Shown here piece by piece: positions 6,663 through 14,183 of a DNA stretch of 18,251 bases. The notes beneath the pieces are model-generated. The model searched no databases and had not been told where the DNA came from. It saw only the letters and a program-made list of their open reading frames with translations. Both the position numbers and the translations under genes were made by a program. This DNA comes from an uncultured Clostridia bacterium (GTDB lineage: Bacteria > Bacillota > Clostridia > TANB77 > CAG-508): assembly GCA_947629965.1 (NCBI GenBank), contig CANRFS010000010.1:1-18251 (forward strand), in the 5' to 3' direction. Position 1 is the stretch's first letter. Every line of letters starts with the position of its first letter.

Positions 6663-7400
6663 TTAACTTAATTTATCATATTCTTCATCTGTAACAGGTT
6701 CTAACCATTCATTAGAAGTATTTTCTCCAGTTATCTCTACTGCAATATGGCTAAACCATGAGTCTTTTTTTGCTCCATGCCAATGTTTTACATTAGCAGG
6801 AATCACAACAATATCTCCTACTTTTAAACTTTGTGCTGGTTTTCCCTCCTCTTGATACCAACCCTCTCCTTCTATACAAATTAAAACTTGACCTCCACCT
6901 TTAGTGGCTTTATGAATGTGCCAATTATTTCTACATCTAGGTTCAAATGTAACATTTGCAAATCCTATTCCATTATCTGTTTTTGCAATTGGTTTTAAAT
7001 ATGAATTTCCTATAAAATATTGTGCAAAATTTACATTTGGCTCTCCCATTCCAAAAGCTCCTCCATGAACCTCTTTTATATTATCGTCTGCATATACTTC
7101 ATTTATCATAGGAAATGTACTCCAAGCTTTTGGCCATCCTGTATAAAATGCAAGTTGTGTAACTATTTCAACTACTTCTTCTTTTTTTATTCCATGCTTT
7201 TTACCTATTATTAAATGTGATTTCAATTGTGGAAACAAGCCCTGTGCCATTAAAGCAGAAATAGTTATCATACTTCTATCTCTTGGTGATAGCTTATCTT
7301 CTCTGCTCCATATTTCTCCAAATAATACATCATCATTAAGCTCAGCAAATTTTGGTGCTAAACTTCCTAAATTATCTCTACCTGCTGTTTGTTTTTCCAT
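6663..7400 (-). CDS. Carboxymuconolactone decarboxylase-like domain fused to a cupin
   Basis: Two-domain 245-aa cytosolic protein. Residues about 10-105 form a CMD/AhpD-like domain (DRSMITISALMAQG, then EEVVEIVTQLAFYTGWPKA). It lacks the CxxC of AhpD, so it is not a thiol peroxidase. Residues about 125-225 are a cupin with a full metal site: HIH (161-163), Gln171, and His206/His208 in VKHWH. Such CMD-cupin fusions are found in anaerobes beside flavodoxins and nitroreductases; the reaction is not established. ATG at 7400 follows AAAGGA; the nitroreductase ends 21 bp upstream. Last gene of the TetR-controlled operon. Confidence 0.85.
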   Translation of the reverse strand: MEKQTAGRDNLGSLAPKFAELNDDVLFGEIWSREDKLSPRDRSMITISALMAQGLFPQLKSHLIIGKKHGIKKEEVVEIVTQLAFYTGWPKAWSTFPMINEVYADDNIKEVHGGAFGMGEPNVNFAQYFIGNSYLKPIAKTDNGIGFANVTFEPRCRNNWHIHKATKGGGQVLICIEGEGWYQEEGKPAQSLKVGDIVVIPANVKHWHGAKKDSWFSHIAVEITGENTSNEWLEPVTDEEYDKLS

Positions 7401-7421
7401 AATATATCAATTCCTTTCTTT

Positions 7422-7928
7422 TTATTTATATTCAACAATTTCTGATAGATCTTTTCTAGTATTGTGCATAGGTGAAGGTTTGCATTCATCCGCCTTATAT
7501 CCCAATGGAATAAGACATATTGGCTCAATATTTGCACTTAAATTAAACTCTCGTTTTAGAATATTTTTATCAAACATTTCTATCCATATATTATCTATAC
7601 CTACATTTGTGGCCTCTAGCATCATGTGAGTAGCTACTATACAAGCATCCATTTCATAAGTTGAATAATCGCCTTTTGACCACGCAATATTTTTGTCACT
7701 TGCTACAATTATACAAACTGGTGCATTATATCTACATGGACTTGCTTTATCTATTTTTTCTAATCCTTCCTTAGATTTGACTACATATATTTTTTGTGGT
7801 TGATTATTTTTTGCTGTAGGTGCTAAATTCCCTGCCTCTAATATTTTATTTATTAGATCATCGCTAACCAAATCATTTTTAAATTTTCTAACTGAAAATC
7901 TTTCTCTAATAACTTTCTCAAATTCCAT
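7422..7928 (-). CDS. Nitroreductase family FMN protein
   Basis: Cytosolic flavoprotein of 168 aa that should bind FMN and use NAD(P)H to reduce nitro groups, quinones or similar acceptors. The N-terminal IRERFSVRKF carries the FMN phosphate contacts, LAPTAKNNQPQ is the second flavin loop, and LIPLGYKADE near the C-terminus is the last family block. At 168 aa it is of the short type. ATG at 7928 follows AGGAGG. It lies 22 bp after the flavodoxin gene and 21 bp before the CMD-cupin gene, all in one operon, which suggests a redox detoxification module. The natural substrate is unknown. Confidence 0.88.
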   Translation of the reverse strand: MEFEKVIRERFSVRKFKNDLVSDDLINKILEAGNLAPTAKNNQPQKIYVVKSKEGLEKIDKASPCRYNAPVCIIVASDKNIAWSKGDYSTYEMDACIVATHMMLEATNVGIDNIWIEMFDKNILKREFNLSANIEPICLIPLGYKADECKPSPMHNTRKDLSEIVEYK

Positions 7929-7950
7929 TTTTAATCCTCCTTTTACTTTG

Positions 7951-8640
7951 TTAATAATTTAAGCTATTAACCCAGTCTGTTACTTCACTTTGTGATGTAG
8001 AAAGTCTCTTTCCATCTAACCAATTAATATTTTTATAATTGTTTTTAAAATAGTTGACGCTTGTTTCTATTCCAGAACTTCCTGATGTGCAGAATGGTAT
8101 AACTGTTTTTCCACTTAAATTAGCCTCATCTAAGAATGTTAAAATAATTCTTGGAGCATCTCCCCACCAAATTGGATAACCTAAATATATTACATCATAA
8201 GAGTCTGTATTAATAATATTTGAAATTTCTGGTCTTACAGAAGGGTCATTTTGTTCCTTTGTTGCTCTGCTATTGCTATTATTGTAGCTTAAATCGCTAT
8301 CTGTATATTCTTCTTTTGGTACTATTTCAATTAAATCTCCACCAGTTGCATCTTTTATATATCCTGCAACTTTTCGTGTGGTTCCTGTTGCAGAGAAATA
8401 AATAATTGCTATTTTTTGACGGCCAGAAGTTTCTCTATCTCCTGTATTATTTCTATCTGCTGTATTTGCTAGATTATTTTCTTCATCTTTATTCTCATTT
8501 ATGTTTGCATTTGAATTTAGATTATTAGTATTAGCATTATTTGACTCTTTAGAATTATTATTAGCATTAATTAGCCAAATACAAACACCTGCTGCAATTA
8601 CAATCATTGCAATAATTATAATTATTATCCTTTTATTCAT
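7951..8640 (-). CDS. Membrane-anchored flavodoxin
   Basis: 229-aa protein with an N-terminal membrane helix (about residues 4-23, very Ile-rich), then an Asn-rich linker (24-70) and a flavodoxin domain. The FMN phosphate loop reads YFSATGTTRK (81-90); GYPIWWGDAP (154-163) is the second flavin loop. The topology suggests the flavin domain is tethered outside the membrane, or is exported. There is a Cys20, but the residue before it is Val, so a lipobox is doubtful and I call this a signal anchor. ATG at 8640 follows GAAGG. A 73-bp gap without a clear promoter separates it from tetR upstream; same operon by orientation. It could feed electrons to the nitroreductase or act on extracellular oxidants. 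Confidence 0.85.
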   Translation of the reverse strand: MNKRIIIIIIAMIVIAAGVCIWLINANNNSKESNNANTNNLNSNANINENKDEENNLANTADRNNTGDRETSGRQKIAIIYFSATGTTRKVAGYIKDATGGDLIEIVPKEEYTDSDLSYNNSNSRATKEQNDPSVRPEISNIINTDSYDVIYLGYPIWWGDAPRIILTFLDEANLSGKTVIPFCTSGSSGIETSVNYFKNNYKNINWLDGKRLSTSQSEVTDWVNSLNY

Positions 8641-8713
8641 ATGTATTCCTTCTTTCTTATATATTCTTTTTTAATTTGATCTAAAAACTCGCTTTTCCCC
8701 CCTTTACTTTAAT

Positions 8714-9322
8714 TTATAATAATTTTATTATACTTTCATAAGCCATCTCATATATTGAAAAAAATTTGAATGGAACTTCTGCATTTTTCATAGCTTCTTT
8801 TTGCTTATCTGTAGCACGAGTATATGGATATATTCCATACATTAATGGGAAAAATGAAAAGATAAATTTTTCTTTTTCTTCTTCTTTCATCTTTTTAAAG
8901 AATTTATCTAAGCATTTTTTAATTGATTTTAATGATTCTCCATAACTTTTCTTAAAATCAACTAATTGTTCCATACGACTATTTGCTTCCATATCATATA
9001 AGTTCATTGAAAGTAATTTTAATAACTGCTCTCTTCTTTCAATCGTTTTTGCAATTTGTTTTGCAAACTCTTCTTTTTTTAATTTGTTATTTTTAATATA
9101 TATATCTTCTAAATCTTTTATCCACCTTTCATATTCTTTTTTTAAAAGTGCCAGAAATATTTCTTCTTTTGTTTGAAAGTAGTTGTATATAGAAGGCCTT
9201 GAAAATGTAGTTTTTTCACTTATATCTTTTAGCGTTATTTCTTTAAAACTTTTGGTTTGATATAATTCTTCACATGCATTTATAATTTCATCTTTTCTTT
9301 TATCTGCTGACTTAATTTCCAT
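8714..9322 (-). CDS. TetR/AcrR family repressor
   Basis: 202-aa DNA-binding regulator. Residues 8-60 form the TetR helix-turn-helix (ITLKDISEKTTFSRPSIYNYFQ), followed by a helical ligand domain of the usual size with no motif that names a ligand. ATG at 9322 follows AAAGGGG. The GNAT gene ends 11 bp upstream. It lies in the operon it probably controls: the promoter at 9892-9920 is flanked by two TGACA-N3-TGTCA palindromes. Confidence 0.88.
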   Translation of the reverse strand: MEIKSADKRKDEIINACEELYQTKSFKEITLKDISEKTTFSRPSIYNYFQTKEEIFLALLKKEYERWIKDLEDIYIKNNKLKKEEFAKQIAKTIERREQLLKLLSMNLYDMEANSRMEQLVDFKKSYGESLKSIKKCLDKFFKKMKEEEKEKFIFSFFPLMYGIYPYTRATDKQKEAMKNAEVPFKFFSIYEMAYESIIKLL

Positions 9323-9333
9323 ATTTTTCCCCT

Positions 9334-9813
9334 TTACAAAAACTTTTTTGACATATCTATCATTCTAGTTTCATATCCATTTTTTTTATAAAATTCAATA
9401 GCCTTTTCATTATAGCCAAATACGCCTAATAATATATCTTCACACCCTTCAGAAATTAAATTGTTTTCCATCGCATTTAATAGAGTCTTTCCATAACCTT
9501 TTTTTCTACAATGCTTTGACACAATTAATTCAGTAATTCTTCCTCTTTTAGGAGCTTTAAAATCATATTCAGAAGTTTTCTCATTATTTATTATCCCTAC
9601 TACCAAACCAACTATTTTTGTTCCTTCCTTGTATAATAACATTTTTCCATTATACTTTTTAATTTCACTCATAGTTTTTTTAAAATATTCTTCTCTATAA
9701 TTTTCAGTTAAAATATTATATTTTTCTTTATCAATATTTACAATATATTCCTGTAACTCTACAAACAAATCTTTTACTTCTTCATCATATTGACTAGCAT
9801 AATCAATTATCAT
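9334..9813 (-). CDS. GNAT family N-acetyltransferase
   Basis: 159-aa cytosolic acetyltransferase that uses acetyl-CoA. Motif A is clear: ELIVSKHCRKKGYGKTLLNA, with RKKGYG as the pyrophosphate-binding loop, followed by motif B (AIEFYKKNGYE) near the C-terminus. The acceptor cannot be predicted. ATG at 9813 follows AAAGGAAA. First gene of the operon that continues with tetR, 11 bp downstream. Confidence 0.87.
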   Translation of the reverse strand: MIIDYASQYDEEVKDLFVELQEYIVNIDKEKYNILTENYREEYFKKTMSEIKKYNGKMLLYKEGTKIVGLVVGIINNEKTSEYDFKAPKRGRITELIVSKHCRKKGYGKTLLNAMENNLISEGCEDILLGVFGYNEKAIEFYKKNGYETRMIDMSKKFL

Positions 9814-9872
9814 TTTAATTTCCTTTCTTAATAAACTTTTTAATGCTATTATTATAAAATCTTATTTCCTTT

Positions 9873-9887
9873 CTGACATAATGTCAG
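9873..9887. promoter_or_regulatory. Operator copy 1 (TetR-type palindrome)
   Basis: CTGACATAATGTCAG, a perfect 7-bp inverted repeat around one base. It overlaps the expected start site of the GNAT-tetR promoter. Confidence 0.75.
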
Positions 9888-9891
9888 TATT

Positions 9892-9920
9892 ATAATATGC
9901 CATTTCTGACACGCTGTCAA
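9892..9920 (-). promoter_or_regulatory. Promoter of the GNAT-tetR-flavodoxin operon
   Basis: Minus strand: perfect TTGACA (9915-9920), 17-bp spacer, TATTAT (9892-9897). The -35 lies inside operator copy 2 and the start site inside copy 1, the classic arrangement for tight repression by the operon's own TetR protein. Confidence 0.8.
9907..9919. promoter_or_regulatory. Operator copy 2 (TetR-type palindrome)
   Basis: TGACACGCTGTCA, the same TGACA-N3-TGTCA pattern as copy 1, 33 bp away (about three helical turns), overlapping the -35. Confidence 0.75.
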
Positions 9921-9933
9921 TACTTTTTTGTAC

Positions 9934-10293
9934 TTATCCTTCAAATGCTTGTTTTATGTGGTTTACTTTGTATTCATTATCCTTTATATACACCTCAATT
10001 ACATCAATTCGTATAAATTCTTCTGTTAAATTTCTAATATATAAATAATATTTAATCGTCTGCAACATGTGTTTTTGTTTTATTTTGTTTACTGCTTCTG
10101 AAGGAGTACCATATTTATTGCTTCTTCTTGTCTTTACTTCAACAAATACTATCTCTTTTTTATCTAATGCGATTATATCTATTTCTCCTTGCCTACATTC
10201 AAAGTTTTTATCTAAAATTATATATCCTTTTTGTTTAAGATACTGCTCTGCTATTTTTTCTCCAAAATTTCCAATTTCTTTTTTTATATACAT
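9934..10293 (-). CDS. yraN: YraN family (UPF0102) nuclease-fold protein
   Basis: 119-aa cytosolic protein with the endonuclease-like core of the family: QGEIDIIALD (Glu37, Asp39) and IVFVEVKTRR (Glu52, Lys54), a D-ExK type active site. The N-terminus NFGEKIAEQYLKQKGY is typical, so the start at 10293 after AAAGGGG is good. No function is firmly established; a role in DNA processing is suggested by the fold and by neighbours dprA and comM, with which it forms a common cluster. dprA ends 2 bp upstream. Contains no CGG codon. Confidence 0.9.
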   Translation of the reverse strand: MYIKKEIGNFGEKIAEQYLKQKGYIILDKNFECRQGEIDIIALDKKEIVFVEVKTRRSNKYGTPSEAVNKIKQKHMLQTIKYYLYIRNLTEEFIRIDVIEVYIKDNEYKVNHIKQAFEG

Positions 10294-10295
10294 TG

Positions 10296-11151
10296 CTACC
10301 CCTTTATATATTCATTATTTGGAAGGCTTTTTATTAATCCCTCTATTTCTAGCATTGTAAGTGTTTGATTTGCCTCTGCTATTGAAATATTTGCTTTTTT
10401 GCATATTTGATTTATATGAATTGGAGAATTAGTTATTACATCATATACATTTTTATATTCATCTTTCATCTCGAATTCATCCTTTTTTGTAGCTGGTTTT
10501 AATGTTATATCTTGTAATATATCATCTATGTTTGTTACTATTTTTGCATCTGCCTTCAATAGCTCATTTGTACCACTACTATTTTTAATATCAACATTCC
10601 CCGGAAGACAAAATATTTTCTTTCCCTGTTTTTTTGCAAGTCTTGCAGTAATTAAAGTTCCACTTTTGTTTTTTGCTTCTATTACTAGTATTCCGCTCTG
10701 CAAGTCCACTCATTATCCTATTTCTTCTTGGGAAATTTTGAGAGTTTGCTTCTCCATATAATCCATATTCAGTAATTATAAGTCCATCATTTTTTATTAT
10801 CGACTCTGCTAAAAGCTTATTTTCTTCTGGGAAAATATTATTGAGTCCTGTTCCAAGCACTGTAATTGTCCTTCCAATTTGATGAATTCCGCCTAAATGT
10901 GAAGCTGTATCGATTCCTTCTGCTAGTCCACTTATTATACATATATCCTTTTTCGACAATTCTTTTGCAAATTCATATGCCATTCTAAATCCATAACTTG
11001 TACACTCTCTTGAGCCTACGATTGCAATTGCAGTTTTATTAAGCAAACTATAATTTCCTCTTATATATAATTTCTTTGGTATACTTTTAATTTCTTTTAA
11101 TTTGTTTGGATACATTTCATCTTTTACATTTATTTCTATATAATCTTGCAT
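10296..11151 (-). CDS. dprA: DNA-processing protein DprA, read through a CGGA +1 site
   Basis: Protects incoming single-stranded DNA and loads RecA during transformation. With the +1 shift at 10692-10695 the protein is 284 aa: 152 codons, one Gly, 131 codons. The Rossmann-type core shows IVGSREC (45-50), ISGLAEGID (73-81) and FPRRNRIMSGL (140-150); the restored junction reads GLAE-G-ILVIEA, the family's conserved block. Past the core are FCLPGN and a C-terminal winged-helix-like domain. The N-terminal SAM-like extension of some DprAs is absent. I prefer ATG 11151, with GAGGG just upstream and the comM stop 9 bp before, over an in-frame TTG at 11172. In normal reading the gene is split and the first piece ends at 10591. 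The sequence is otherwise intact and undegraded, so I do not call it a pseudogene. Confidence 0.88.
10692..10695 (-). other. CGGA +1 recoding site in dprA
   Basis: Coding strand reads GCA GAG CGGA ATA CTA. Zero-frame CGG occupies 10693-10695. Taking CGGA as one glycine gives SGLAEGILVIEA, matching DprA; triplet reading gives AERNTSNRSKK and loses the family sequence. Confidence 0.75.
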
Positions 11152-11159
11152 TTTACCCT

Positions 11160-12696
11160 CTAATTTTTCCAATATTTCTTATCTAAACTTCTATATTGAA
11201 TTGCTTCTGCAATATGATTTTGTTTAATATCAGTACTTGCTTCTAAATCTGCAATAGTTCTTGCAACTTTTAATATTCTTCCATAAGCTCTTGCACTTAA
11301 TCCTAATTTTTCAAATGCTTTTTGCAATAGATTTCTACTTGCTCCATCTAATTTGCAATATTTTTGTGTAAGTTTTGGTGTAAGTTCTGCATTTGAATAA
11401 ATTCCTTCATTTTTATATCTTTCTATTTGTATTTTTCTTGCCTTATTTACTCTTTCTCTTATTTGACTTGAAGTTTCTATATCTCCATCATCATCTAATT
11501 TCTGATATTTAACAGGTGTTACCTCAATTTGAATATCTATTCTATCTAGCAAAGGACCACTTATTTTATTCATATATCTTGAAATAGACTGAGGAGAGCA
11601 AGTACATTCTTTTTCTTTCGAGCCATAAAATCCACAACTACATGGATTCATTGAAGCAACAAACATAAAATTACATGGATATGTAAATGTTGCATTTATT
11701 CTTGATATTGTAATTACTCTATCTTCTAACGGTCCACGCATTACTTCTAATGTTTGTTTATTGAATTCCGGCAATTCATCTAAAAATAGTACTCCATAAT
11801 GCGCTAAACTTATTTCTCCTGGCCTTGGAATTTTTCCGCCACCAGCAAGTGAAACCGCTGATACTGTATGATGCGGTGCTCTAAAAGGTCTAGTAGTTAT
11901 TATTGGTGTATCTTTTGGAAGAGTTCCTGCTATACTATGTATTTTTGTTGTTTCTAATGCTTCTTCAAATGTTAAATCTGGCAAAATTGTTGGTATTCTT
12001 CTTGCCATCATTGTTTTACCGAGAGCCGGGACTTCCGATTAAAAGGCAATTGTGTCCGCCTGCTGCAGATACCTCCAATGCTCTTTTGATATTCTCTTGC
12101 CCTTTAACTTCTGAAAAGTCTAACAGATATTTATTATTCTGCTGAAAATATGCCTTTACATCAATTTTGTTAGGCTTTAATTCAATTCCACCATTTAGAT
12201 AGTTTACTACTTCTTCTAATGTTTTTACTCCTATTACATCAATACCTTCTACTATTGCTGCTTCATTGCTATTTTCATATGGCACAATAACTCTTTCTAT
12301 TCCTAAACGTCTTGCTTCTATACATATAGGAAGTACTCCATTTATTTTATTGATTTTTCCATCTAATGATAATTCACCTATAAATATGGTGTTTTCCAAG
12401 TTTTGATTTTGTATTTCACCTATATTTAAAAGAATTGCTATTGCTATAGGCAAATCTAAATACGATCCTTCTTTTTTCGTATTTGCTGGTGCTAAATTAA
12501 CTACTATTCTTCTACTTTGCAATTCAAATCCTGAATTTTTTATTGCTGTTTTAACTCTTTCTTTTGCTTCTCTTATACTTGTATCTGGAAGTCCTACTAT
12601 TTCAAAACATGGAAGTCCTCCTGATACATCCACTTGCACCTCAATTAAATATCCTTCTAAACCGTGCAAACACATACTTTTTACTATTGATATCAT
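11160..12696 (-). CDS. comM: ComM/YifB AAA+ ATPase, read through a CGGT +1 site
   Basis: Mg-chelatase-like AAA+ ATPase; ComM is a hexameric helicase for branch migration during natural transformation. With the +1 shift at 12018-12021 it is 511 aa, the normal family length: 225 codons, one Gly, 285 codons. An N-terminal Lon-like ChlI domain (1-170) starts with SIVKSMCLHGLEG. Walker A GSPGSGKT spans 221-228 with Gly226 coming from CGGT; Walker B VLFLDE is at 302-307. A cysteine cluster CSCG...CTC (352-366) and C-terminal Mg_chelatase domain follow. In triplet reading the gene stops at a TAA right after the CGG, inside Walker A. ATG at 12696 follows AGAAGG. First gene of comM-dprA-yraN. Confidence 0.9.
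12018..12021 (-). other. CGGT +1 recoding site in comM
   Basis: Coding strand reads CCC GGC TCT CGGT AAA ACA ATG. CGG is the zero-frame codon (12019-12021) and TAA would be next. CGGT as Gly rebuilds Walker A GSPGSGKT. Confidence 0.8.
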
Positions 12697-12722
12697 TTTA
12701 TTACCTTCTTTTTTGGAAATTA

Positions 12723-12737
12723 TAAGCGATTCGCTTA
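12723..12737. repeat. Palindrome in the comM leader
   Basis: TAAGCGA-T-TCGCTTA, a perfect 7-bp inverted repeat around one base. It lies about 30 bp before the comM start and could be an operator or a small mRNA hairpin. Confidence 0.45.
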
Positions 12738-12769
12738 CAGAAAAAAATTTTTAGATTTAAACTGTTTTG

Positions 12770-12798
12770 ATTATACAACAAAGGAAAGTATTATTCAA
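12770..12798 (-). promoter_or_regulatory. Promoter of comM-dprA-yraN
   Basis: Minus strand: TTGAAT (12793-12798), 17-bp spacer, TATAAT (12770-12775). The start would be near 12763, giving a 66-nt leader. The -35 sits at the centre of the perfect inverted repeat at 12781-12808. Confidence 0.65.
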
Positions 12799-12808
12799 TA
12801 CTTTCCTT
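12781..12808. repeat. Perfect 12-bp inverted repeat over the comM -35
   Basis: AAGGAAAGTATT, 4-nt centre ATTC, AATACTTTCCTT. On the plus strand it is followed by CCATTTTTTT and looks like a terminator, but no plus-strand gene ends here. Its centring on the comM -35 also fits an operator. I cannot decide between the two. Confidence 0.6.
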
Positions 12809-12878
12809 CCATTTTTTTACATCCTTATGTCAGTGGGAACGTAGATGTTACAAATATATTACAAAAATAAGCTTCATA

Positions 12879-12907
12879 TTGACAAAGATATAAATCTAAA
12901 ATATAAT
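12879..12907 (+). promoter_or_regulatory. Consensus promoter of the prepilin-like gene
   Basis: Perfect TTGACA (12879-12884), exact 17-bp spacer, perfect TATAAT (12902-12907). The start falls near 12914 and the leader is about 107 nt. It is the strongest promoter in the window, suggesting high expression. Confidence 0.85.
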
Positions 12908-13020
12908 GAAATGTATGAATTATAATAAACATAATAATAGATTTTATAAACATAATATATATTAAACCAAAAAACAAAACATAAATAAATTAAAGACACA
13001 AAAGAAGGAGATAAAAATAT

Positions 13021-14099
13021 ATGAAAGAAAAAGAACAAATGAAGCAAGAAAAATTTAAAAATGTAAAAAAATTCATTGCAAACTCTTTAGGGGGCGGGCG
13101 TCCTCTCGGCATGTACTTTAAAGAGTTAACCCAAAGCAAAAAATATTCGAAACCATACTCAAATCCAAATTCCAAACCCCAAATTCTAAATTCTAAAGCA
13201 GGAATAACCCTAATAGCCTTAATAATTACAATAATAGTAATGTTAATACTAGTAGCGGTAACAGTAAGTGTAGCATTAAATGGAGGATTAATTGGAAAAG
13301 CGCAGGAAGCAAAAACAAAAACAGAAGAAGCAATGGCAAATGAGCAAAACATAGGCTCAGGCAAAATAGAAATAGATGGGCAAGTATATAACTCAATAGA
13401 CGAGTATTTAAAAGGCCCAGAAGAGCAAGAAATAAAAATAAAAATTATTGACGAAGATGGTGATTCTACCAGATGGATTGGATTTTTGTTGGATAGTGAA
13501 CAGCCACGACAGTATAAATTGAAAGCAGAAGTAACAGGAACAAATGATACGGTGACTTGGAGTGTTGACAATCCTGCCATAGTTGAATTGAAGAATACCT
13601 CTGGTTCTGAAGTTGTTATTAATGCTAAATCTGAAGGGCTTACCAAAGTGTACGCTGAAGCTGGTTCGGCTTCGAACTGGCGTGGGGTTGGTGTAGCTAA
13701 GGAAGCTCAGACTGCTTCGAGCTTATCAGAATATAAAGAAACTCTTAATGGAAAAAGCCTACCGAATGGTATTTCTCACCGGAATTTTGATGAATTGGAA
13801 TCGGTTCAAGCGCTTCGTGTACATTCCTGTTTCGATTCAAGTGTTCTAATCTTAGAACTGCAAAAAAATACGGACTTATTGAGTTTGAGAAGAATGGTTC
13901 ATATTATGAAAAAAGATTTAACATAGATAACATATCAGAATGGAGTCAGAGGCAAAAAGTGACGGTTGGCTCGTGGTCTTCGTCGGCCTGTCCATTGTCT
14001 TACGTTTACGATTTACTGCACGCTTCTGATCCGAGCAACAAGGCTATGGGTACTATGTTATACAAGTTCTGGTTGGAGAATAAAGATAATACAAATTAA
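13021..14099 (+). CDS. Prepilin-like surface protein with Ig-like domain, two CGGN sites
   Basis: With two +1 shifts (13780-13783 and 13802-13805) this is a 358-aa protein. Residues 1-59 are a long basic leader; AGITLIALIITIIVMLILVA (60-79) is a type IV prepilin-like helix, with cleavage likely after Gly61 and without the usual Glu5; a heptad-like stretch (92-110) follows as in pilin alpha1. Residues about 138-226 resemble a bacterial Ig-like (BIg_2) domain with VTWSVDNPAIVEL. The C-terminal 97 residues, reached only after the second shift, end KFWLENKDNTN and I do not recognise them. ATG follows AGAAGGAG by about 9 nt. Without shifts it ends at 13926 with an unrelated tail. The leader DNA has a GC-rich patch (13091-13110). 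Likely exported or membrane-tethered; a role in pili or DNA uptake is inference. Confidence 0.7.
13780..13783 (+). other. CGGA +1 recoding site 1 in the prepilin-like gene
   Basis: TCT CAC CGGA ATT TTG: zero-frame CGG is in the pilin frame. Reading CGGA as Gly moves to the next frame, which is open for six codons up to the second site. Confidence 0.6.
13802..13805 (+). other. CGGT +1 recoding site 2 in the prepilin-like gene
   Basis: TGG AAT CGGT TCA AGC: again CGG is in the frame set by site 1. Reading CGGT as Gly enters the third frame, which is open for 97 codons to TAA at 14097-14099; staying in frame would stop shortly after. Confidence 0.6.
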
Positions 14100-14125
14100 A
14101 AATGTATAAATTTTTTCTTTTATTT

Positions 14126-14149
14126 GGGGCAGGCGATTTAGTCTGCCCC
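14126..14149 (+). terminator. Terminator of the prepilin-like gene
   Basis: Stem GGGGCAGGC / GTCTGCCCC (9 bp with one G-T pair), 6-nt loop GATTTA, then TTTGTCATTT. It lies 27 bp past the stop. The U-run is weak, but the GC stem is strong in this AT-rich setting. It may also block the converging ecfT transcript. Confidence 0.65.
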
Positions 14150-14183
14150 TTTGTCATTTACAATAGATTTTATTTTGTTTAAT

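Larger units (their letters stand above)
12697..13020. other. Divergent intergenic region, comM and prepilin-like gene
   Basis: This 324-bp gap contains the comM promoter inside a 28-bp perfect inverted repeat, a 15-bp palindrome in the comM leader (12723-12737), and on the other strand a consensus promoter and a leader of about 107 nt for the prepilin-like gene. No gene is visible. Confidence 0.7.

Noticed and set aside
12990..13646. A 218-codon minus-strand frame
   Set aside because: It is antisense to the prepilin-like gene, has no RBS and covers its promoter-proximal leader.
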